The notes below the pieces were generated by a model. It searched no databases. It saw only the letters and a program-made list of their open reading frames with translations, and was not told where the DNA came from. Made by a program: the position numbers and the translations under genes. From NCBI GenBank assembly GCA_003952965.2, contig CM025850.1:18616394-18680393 (forward strand): DNA of 64,000 nucleotides. Reading direction: 5' to 3'. Positions 56,913 through 64,000 of this stretch are shown here, in pieces. The DNA comes from Morella rubra (taxonomy: Eukaryota; Streptophyta; Magnoliopsida; Fagales; Myricaceae). Position 1 is the first letter of the stretch, and each line of letters starts with the position of its first letter.

Positions 56913-59315
56913 ATGCAACCCGGGAAGAGTCGCCGGAAGGTGGCTCCTACGGCAGCAGCCGCCGCCGCCACCGATAACGGCGTGGACTCCGCCGACAAGC
57001 TGGACCAGCTCCTCCTCTCCTCGGTCATCTGCAACAACGAGGACTTGGGCCCGTTCATTCGCAAGGCCTTCGCATCGGGCAAGCCGGAGTCCCTTCTCCA
57101 GCACCTCCGCCACTTTGCCCGATCCAAAGAGTCCGAAATCGAGGAGGTCTGCAAGGCCCACTACCAGGAATTCATCATGGCTGTCGATGACCTCAAGTCG
57201 CTCCTCTCCGACGTCGAATCCCTCAAGTCCTCCCTCTCCGACTCCAACTCTAGGCTCCAGTCCGTCGTGGGCCCGCTCCTCTCCTCCCTCGACGCCTTTC
57301 TCGAATCCCGCACTGTTTCTCTGAATGTCAACCTTGCCCTCCAATCCCTCGCCACATGTATTCGTCTGATCGAGGTTTGTTCCCGATCCAACTACCACTT
57401 ATCCAAAAACAACCTCTATATGGCGTTGAAGTGCTTGGACTGCATCGAGACCGAGTTCCTGGACAAAACGCCATCATTCACACTGAAGAGAATGCTGGAC
57501 AAGAAGATTCCGGAGATTCGGGCGCACATAGAGAGGAAAGTGAGCAAGGAGTTCGGCGATTGGTTGGTGGAGATACGAGTCGTGAGCCGGAACCTGGGCC
57601 AATTAGCCATTGGCCAAGCCTCCGCGGCGCGCCAGCGGGAAGAGGATCTCCGAATTAAGCAGCGACAAGCCGAGGAGCAGAGCCGGCTTAGTCTCCGAGA
57701 CTGCGTTTACACTCTGCAAGATGAGGACGAGGACAACGACGCGCTGAGCAATGACAGTAACAACGGCTTCGATTTGACTCCTCTCTACAGGGCGTACCAC
57801 ATACACCAAACCCTAGGGCTTGAGGATCGGTTCAAGAAGTACTACTTCGAGAACCGGAAGCTCCAATTGACATCGGACTTTCAGGTATCATCCATGACTC
57901 CGTTTCTGGAATCCCATCAAACATTTTTTGCCCAAATTGCTGGGTTTTTTATCGTGGAGGATCGGGTTTTGAGGACCGGCGGGGGTTTGATTTCAAAAAT
58001 GGAGGTTGAGAACTTGTGGGAGACCGCTGTCAGTAAAATGTGTTCCGTCTTAGAGGACCAGTTCTCTAGGATGCAGACCGCGAACCATTTGTTGTTGATT
58101 AAGGACTATGTGAGCTTGTTGGGCGTAACTCTGAGGAGGTATGGGTACCCGGTGGATGCGTTGTTGGATGTGTTGAGTAAACATAGGGATAAGTACCACG
58201 AATTGTTGTTTTCGGATTGCCGGAAACAGATTAGTGAAGCCCTCGCTGCTGATAAGTTTGAGCAGATGTTAATGAAGAAGGAGTACGAGTATTCGATGAA
58301 TGTGCTTTCTTTTCAGCTTCAAACGTCTGATATTGTTCCGGCATTTCCTTACGTGGCTCCATTTTCAGCTACAGTTCCAGATTGTTGTAGAATCGTGAGG
58401 TCTTTTGTGGAGGATTCTGTGAGTTTCATGTCCTATGGTGGGCAGTTGGATTTTTACGATGTGATGAAGAAGTATTTGGATAGGCTGTTGAGCGAGGTTT
58501 TGGATGATACTTTGTTAAAGCATATCAATTCTTCTGTACATGGGGTTTCACCTGCCATGCAGATGGCAGCAAATATGGCTGTCATGGAGCGTGCTTGCGA
58601 TTTCTTTTTTCGTCATGCCGCACAGCTCTCTGGGATTCCCTTGAGAATGGCTGAGAGGGGTAGAAGACAGTTTCCGTTGAGCAAAGCCCGTGATGCAGCG
58701 GAAGATATGCTCTCTGGTTTGCTGAAAGCCAAGGTTGATGGGTTTATGACGTTGCTTGAGAATGTGAACTGGATGGCTGATGAGCCTTCATCGAATGGGA
58801 ACGAATACGTGAATGAGGTGATTATATATTTGGAAACTCTGGTTTCTACTGCCCAGCAGATATTGCCAGCTCAGGTCCTTAAAAGAGTTTTACAAGATGT
58901 TCTTTCTCACATCTCTGAGATGATTGTTGGAGCTTTGATGGGGGACTCGGTTAAGAGGTTTACTTTAAATGCTATCATGGGGATTGATGTTGATGTTCGG
59001 TTGTTGGAATCTTTTGCAGACAATCAAGCTCCTCTTTTCGCAGATGGGGATGCAAATCAGTTGAAAATGGCACTCGCTGAGTCGAGGCAATTGATGAATT
59101 TGTTATTGAGCAATCATCCAGAGAATTTTCTAAATGCAGTTATCAGGGAGAGGAGTTACAACGCTCTAGACCACAGGAAAGTTGTGACAATTTCAGAAAA
59201 ATTGAGGGATAGTTCCGATCGGCTATTTGGAACCTTTGGAACACGGGGAGCCAAGCAGAATCCCAAAAAGAAGTCTCTGGATGCTTTGATAAAAAGACTT
59301 AAGGATGTTAGCTGA
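56913..59315 (+). CDS. SEC15B: Exocyst complex component SEC15B
   Basis: The protein is a subunit of the octameric exocyst, which tethers secretory vesicles to the plasma membrane before fusion; in other eukaryotes SEC15 links the complex to Rab GTPases on the vesicle. This is a single uninterrupted frame of 800 residues, close to the length of plant SEC15B proteins. The start MQPGKSRRKVAPTAAA is followed by the conserved EDLGPFIRKAFASGKPESLL, RSKESEIEEVCKAHYQEFI and DDLKSLLSDVESLKSSLSDS. KEFGDWLVEIRVVSRNLGQL and ARQREEDLRIKQRQAEEQSR sit at the end of the coiled-coil N-terminal half. The C-terminal Sec15 domain spans roughly residues 460-770 (for example FYDVMKKYLDRLLSEVLDDT), with KKKSLDALIKRLKDVS at the end. 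The early codons are strongly GC-biased and the later ones are not. It appears intact. Confidence 0.97.
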   Translation: MQPGKSRRKVAPTAAAAAATDNGVDSADKLDQLLLSSVICNNEDLGPFIRKAFASGKPESLLQHLRHFARSKESEIEEVCKAHYQEFIMAVDDLKSLLSDVESLKSSLSDSNSRLQSVVGPLLSSLDAFLESRTVSLNVNLALQSLATCIRLIEVCSRSNYHLSKNNLYMALKCLDCIETEFLDKTPSFTLKRMLDKKIPEIRAHIERKVSKEFGDWLVEIRVVSRNLGQLAIGQASAARQREEDLRIKQRQAEEQSRLSLRDCVYTLQDEDEDNDALSNDSNNGFDLTPLYRAYHIHQTLGLEDRFKKYYFENRKLQLTSDFQVSSMTPFLESHQTFFAQIAGFFIVEDRVLRTGGGLISKMEVENLWETAVSKMCSVLEDQFSRMQTANHLLLIKDYVSLLGVTLRRYGYPVDALLDVLSKHRDKYHELLFSDCRKQISEALAADKFEQMLMKKEYEYSMNVLSFQLQTSDIVPAFPYVAPFSATVPDCCRIVRSFVEDSVSFMSYGGQLDFYDVMKKYLDRLLSEVLDDTLLKHINSSVHGVSPAMQMAANMAVMERACDFFFRHAAQLSGIPLRMAERGRRQFPLSKARDAAEDMLSGLLKAKVDGFMTLLENVNWMADEPSSNGNEYVNEVIIYLETLVSTAQQILPAQVLKRVLQDVLSHISEMIVGALMGDSVKRFTLNAIMGIDVDVRLLESFADNQAPLFADGDANQLKMALAESRQLMNLLLSNHPENFLNAVIRERSYNALDHRKVVTISEKLRDSSDRLFGTFGTRGAKQNPKKKSLDALIKRLKDVS

Positions 59316-62300
59316 TTGGATACGTGACTGTATGTACAATCCTTCATCTTCTTCCCTTACCCGTGATGATTGTCATTTTGATTTGTTCACAGTGGTTCAT
59401 TGCTGACTTTATCTGCTTGAGGATAAAGCCTACCAGGTGTTGTCATCTGATTATCCAAGGAAGTTTGCATATTTTGTTTTGTACGTATCAATTTCATAGT
59501 TATCATCATGTCTTGGTTTTGTATTGAGTTTTTTAAAGCCATTTTAGTTTATTTGCTTCTATATCCTAATATGACTTCCTTGGACTGATCTCTCATCTAT
59601 TAATGCCAATGTGCTTTTGTTCGTATCTGTAAACTAAGTATTATGTTGTGAGCTGCGTGAGAGGGTGGCTTGATGCACACTTCATGATGCCATGCTGATG
59701 CAGATTGAAGTTACACCAGCCTTATGACAAAATGGTTCAATGAGATTTACCTGAGATTTAAGCCTTTGTTATGCCATTGGACTATTCAGTCTATGTTATT
59801 TCCTTTTTTTTCTTCCGTCGTTTTAGTTGTAGGAATGCATACCATAGTTTGGAAGATTTCATCTTTTGTTTTAGAATTTATTTCTATGGCATAGTTTATC
59901 TTCAAATGTCAAGATATTGGTTGGATCACTGATGAGACTAGAGAAGGAATAAATGTCACTAATGGGTTAAGATCTGACTAAGAGTAATCAGATGAGCTGC
60001 ATCAAGAGTGGTATGCACCAAGTTCAAAACGGAGAAGTACAAATTGCATGATATCGAAGGGCTGCTACAACCTTTGTTTTAACCTCTAGGAAACATAGTA
60101 CACTAGATGTCATGTTTAGACCTTTCTCGGGTGTTGGAGTTGGAGAATGAACTGAAGGGGCTGATGGATAGCTGCAATCCCTTGTTCGGTTTCTATTACG
60201 AGAGGGAAAGGAAAGAAAATAGGGGCAAGGGAGTGCAGGAGGGAGGGAGGGAGGATACTTCCACTAGCAACTGGAGGGGAGGATACTCCTACCACATTGT
60301 TAGTTTATCTATTGCACATCAATTAATTGGCAGTGTGGTCTCTAATGCTAGGCTTCTCATTAACTGCTCGCCTGAGCATGGGTTTGAGTTCACCATTGAT
60401 TGTGCATGGTTGGGTAGAAGAATACCTTGAGAGGGTATGGCATTTTTTTAATCATCAGTCAAAGGAGTCGAGGACAACATCTGGCAAGATATTAGGCCTG
60501 GGATCAACATTGACAGGAGGACTTTGAAGTGCTTGGTTATTGAGAAACTTGAATATTGTAAGCACAGATAATGGAACAACAGCAGATGAGTCCTCTGAAA
60601 TAGATTAAGGTCTGACTGATGGTTGCTTTTAATGTCAACATTCAAATGCTATTTGAACTGCCAAGATAATACTTTTAAGTGGTTGGGGGAATGGGGGTAC
60701 AAAACTTGGTCTTATATGTTTTCCATGCTGGAGAATCCAGAGATGTGTAATGTCATCTCAAAAAGCTGAGATGAATCATTATTGAGTATTGAACTGACTA
60801 GTGCTTTCTGAGAACTCCAGCCAGCGAAGATTTGATAACCAGTTCCTGCCATTTTTATTTGACTGTTTCTTGTGAAGAAGGGGAATATCATGCGGCTGAG
60901 ATAGATTCGATTGGAATGTCAAATAATTGTTGTTATTTGCCAAACATGGAGTTTATATCTATCTAGAAGAAAAGGGAAATCACCGTGATGACTGAAGAAT
61001 GAATTAACTACTATTCTCATCTTTGTTTGCTTTGGCTAAGGGGTCGGGTTCAGAGGGGGAGTTGACTCTTCGAATGTTCTTTAGCTAGCCTATGGTTGAG
61101 ACAAGCCTGGGGCAATCTTTTTGCCAGGAATGGACCATTCAGAGTGACTTGTATCTTTCTTGCTGCATTGTTTACCCTTCAACTTTTGTAGGCTATTTGC
61201 GAGGAAAATGGATCAGCTTCCTTTGCAGGGGACAACCTTCTGTACTGGTGAGGACTAAAGTGCCAGCCTTATACATTGCCGATATCCATAATCTGTTTTG
61301 GTATCTGGATTGAAACCTGATGGGGCTTTGAACTCAATTTGTCTCATGTCTCTTGCTGTATATCTCTGATCGTTTCCTTTTTAAGCTTCCCCTTCTCTAG
61401 GGATTAAGCTTCCCCTTCTCCGCCGAGAGGGGTATTTGCCAATCTAGGAGTGGTTACTGAGAAAAGAAGCCATTTTCAAAATAATGTATTTGCCATGTTG
61501 ATCAACACTTTGTTAATAGACGGAGGAAATCGTCTGTAGTATATTTTGTGATAATAAAAGGTCGAAAGATTAGATGAAACAAATAGGACATTTCCATGGA
61601 CGGATGAACAAGACCTGTTTTGCACTGAACCCTTTCTTCTCAAAACTCTTTCTGAAAAAAAAAAACTTTCTGTAAATCTGTGATCTGTGCAACAATCCCC
61701 TTCGGAGATTTGACTCTGTTTCTCTTATGATCCATTTATATTGCCGCCATGAACACCGGTGGAGGAGCCCTAACATGTTTATATATTTGCCTATTTGGGA
61801 TATGCCTTGTCTCTATCTCTTATTTTCTATCCCTTTCCAAAAGCAATTTTTGAACTTTTTCATCACTCCTGAAGTTTTAATTTTTGGGTAATTATCAGCA
61901 ATGAAGTTCGAATTAATGGAAACAATCAGCTTCAATCTCGTTTTCCCACGCACTTAAAAAGCTCAAAAGGGAAGAAAATATCTCTAGGCCAATCACTCTG
62001 AAACGAATAGAACAGTGCTGGGTCGTGGTTCTGCAAGTCTTGTCCCCTTGATTATCCCTTCCTTTAGGGCCAATTAGAGGCATGTTAGGTTTCCACATTC
62101 CACACTTTTCCGGCGTCAACCCGTCCACTGATATATAATAGAATGCAGCAGTTAAAATGGTCGTGAGCTTTGGGCTTATCGGCAGGATTTAACCGAAGAT
62201 ATAATATATAGGTAGCCAGCTGGGTAGGTTACATGAATTTTCAACGTGTCAATGACATCGCGAACGGTCTAAATTATTGGGGTGTCAAGGTGGATAAGGG

Positions 62301-63090
62301 TGTCGAAAACATGCATGTGGCCTCTCAGTTATTGCACAAATGACAAATATGTCACATATTTCAACCCACGGAATATTTGTGGTCTTACAACTACAAGGGA
62401 GACCATCCACAGGCATCTTCAGTGCGAACTTCCAAGTACGCATGCACGGGCACAGATGTAACCACCACAATCTTCCACATTCGTTTTGGTAGCTTTCATT
62501 TCATGAGCTGCTTTTTGCACATTTGCTCACTACATGTTTAAAGGTATTGTTCTTCAATAAGAACTAGGCCCCCATAATTAATTCGCATTCCTATTCCATT
62601 AGAAGCTGTACTCCTCTGTTGATGATTTCATGACAGAGTTTGAAGAAATTGGAGCATGTCAAGTCGTATGAGGTAAAAGATTTATCAGCAACAGGAGTTT
62701 AAGCGCACTAGTGATCACACCCGGCCTGAGCCAAGCAAGCTCTGTCATGGTCAAATTGTCAATCAAACATTTGAAATTTTACTGAAAAGGGAAACCAGCT
62801 CATATCCTAAGCCCCCAACAATATATATATATATACACACACGGAAGGACTTTGTCTGCAGTACTCGTTGATAATACCAAAAAGTATATAAAAAAAAAAA
62901 AAAAGGTAATTATATGCACAGATGTCAAACCAAGCAGCACGTGGCACCCTGTGGACTATCCAGAAACCAAGAGAGAAGGGGGCAACTGAAGACTTTGATC
63001 ATGACCATTGAAACAAATATGGTGAGCCACGACCAAGTTGTGCATGAGATACAGTGCCATCAAGTGCCACTTTGCACTGAGATCTCGTCC
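59316..63090. other. Long intergenic region between SEC15B and the DUF538 gene
   Basis: The first few hundred bases are probably the 3' UTR of SEC15B. After that I find no gene. A frame at 60107-60430 and several shorter ones have no family resemblance. TAAGCTTCCCCTTCTC is repeated at about 61383 and 61405. An AT/AC run lies at 62820-62842. Confidence 0.5.
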
Positions 63091-63098
63091 TATATGAA
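63091..63098 (+). promoter_or_regulatory. TATA-like element of the DUF538 gene
   Basis: TATATGAA lies 73-80 bases upstream of the ATG at 63171, in a stretch otherwise free of A/T runs. The spacing suits a short 5' leader. Confidence 0.5.
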
Positions 63099-63170
63099 TC
63101 CGCGTCGCTCACTCCATTTCCGCATGACGAAACCTCATCTCGAGTTAGGAAGAATATTTCAGGAGAAAAG

Positions 63171-63674
63171 ATGGGTTCCTTCTCCCAACAGAGCAAAACC
63201 AGGTCCTTAGTGGCGTGTGCAATTCTCTTCATCTTGATCTGCTTGTCTGCTCCATTTGCATTCGGCGACGACACACCTTCGGCCTACGAAGTTCTTCAAG
63301 AATACGACTTTCCCGTCGGCCTCCTTCCGAAGGGCGTAACTGGCTACGAATTAGACCAAGAAACCGGGGGGTTCTCGGCTTACTTGAATGGAAGTTGTAG
63401 CTTTTCCCTTGAGAATTCGTATCAGCTCAAGTATAACTCCACCATAGAGGGTGTGATAGACAAAGACAGGCTCAAGAATTTAAGAGGTGTGGCTGTTAAG
63501 GTGCTCTTGCTGTGGCTCGACATTGTGGAAGTGGTTCGTGAGGGCGACGAGCTCCAGTTCTCTGTGGGGGTTGCTTCAGCTGATTTTCCGGTTGAGAATT
63601 TTGAGGAGTGTCCGCAATGTGGGTGTGGATTGGACTGTAACGACTTCAATGCTGTTCGGTCTTCGTTTGAGTAA
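63171..63674 (+). CDS. Secreted DUF538 family protein
   Basis: This intronless gene encodes 167 residues. Residues 1-32 form a signal peptide with a basic start and a hydrophobic core (VACAILFILICLSAPFAFG). The DUF538 domain covers most of the rest: AYEVLQEYDFPVGLLPKGVT, GYELDQETGGFSAYL, LKYNSTIEGVIDKDRLKNLRGV and the core VKVLLLWLDIVEVV. FSVGVASADFPVENF leads into a cysteine-bearing tail (CPQCGCGLDC). DUF538 is widespread in land plants; a lipid-binding or pectin-related role has been proposed, but the biochemical function is not settled. The start is chosen because it is the first ATG after the TATA-like element and leads into the signal peptide. Confidence 0.93.
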   Translation: MGSFSQQSKTRSLVACAILFILICLSAPFAFGDDTPSAYEVLQEYDFPVGLLPKGVTGYELDQETGGFSAYLNGSCSFSLENSYQLKYNSTIEGVIDKDRLKNLRGVAVKVLLLWLDIVEVVREGDELQFSVGVASADFPVENFEECPQCGCGLDCNDFNAVRSSFE

Positions 63675-64000
63675 GATAATTGTTTTCAGAAGAGACTTCC
63701 TCAAGAGCTTGTATGCAACTGATGTTGATGCTGCTGCTTAATTCTTGCCAGTAAGGGCAGAAGAGCAATGCATGTTCCACTCTTATGTTTTGAACTCGTG
63801 TTCTATTTTGTTTTCATATATATGTCGACGGAAAGATAAAAGCAAAAAGACACACAAATAACTTCGGCAACATTGGCAATATTAATAAAATGGAAATATT
63901 TACTAGACCGATTTATAATTTTTGAAAAAAAAAATCATTTTTGGTGGTTGAGTTTTACACTAATAGGTGATTATGTTTTAAAATAAAAAATTTTAATCCT
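63675..64000. other. Downstream region of the DUF538 gene
   Basis: It holds the 3' UTR of the DUF538 gene and AT-rich sequence up to the window edge. No further gene is visible. Confidence 0.5.

Noticed and set aside
56680-57398. Open frames of 168-214 codons overlapping the start of SEC15B in other frames
   Set aside because: They are shadows of the GC-rich 5' part of SEC15B; only the SEC15B frame matches a conserved protein.
60107-60430. 107-codon frame downstream of SEC15B
   Set aside because: No homology recognised; probably 3'-flanking sequence.

Overview
This is a plant nuclear window, most likely from a eudicot and probably a woody one. The evidence is spliced genes with plant-type introns, plant-specific families (ATL RING-H2, PMEI, DUF538, SEC15B, CC-NB-LRR) and dense transposon debris of plant type: hAT, Mutator/Pack-MULE, LTR, L1 LINE and SINE. 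The species cannot be named from sequence alone.

Layout. 1-5.2 kb: a CC-NB-LRR resistance-gene homologue in which clean coding islands alternate with indel-saturated sequence, beside a run of about 100 Ns. 5.2-10 kb: two short genes on the minus strand, a PMEI-domain inhibitor and an ATL-type RING-H2 E3 ligase, with a SINE between them. 10-20 kb: no supported gene; a retroposon with a target-site duplication (TSD), a MITE, a candidate solo LTR and a 2.3-kb hAT deletion derivative. 20.4-32.5 kb: a tandem array of three soluble epoxide hydrolase genes. Copies 1 and 3 have intact three-exon models of 314 and 315 codons. Copy 2 is a pseudogene with frameshifts and a 3.7-kb decayed hAT transposon in its first intron. 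34-37 kb: a complete five-exon gene for ribosomal protein eL18 on the minus strand, whose first coding exon is only the ATG. 37-56 kb: a transposon-rich block containing a 753-bp foldback element, a large LTR-like sequence holding a Pack-MULE with a captured LRR-receptor-kinase fragment, two more LTR-like elements, and a degenerate L1 LINE with a triplicated endonuclease segment and its own LTR-like insertion. 56.9-59.3 kb: an intronless exocyst SEC15B gene of 800 codons. 63.2-63.7 kb: a secreted DUF538 protein.

Functionally the genes are ordinary and unlinked: apoplastic or vacuolar inhibitor, ubiquitin ligase, lipid-epoxide metabolism, ribosome, exocytosis, secreted DUF538 protein. The epoxide hydrolase copies are the only gene family in the window. 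Nothing resembles a new multi-gene system. The most informative material is structural: transposon boundaries that can be read to the base from TSDs, an internal empty site that dates the foldback insertion, and the apparent assembly artefact in the NLR region. All intron boundaries are inferred from GT/AG sites and frame, without transcript evidence.
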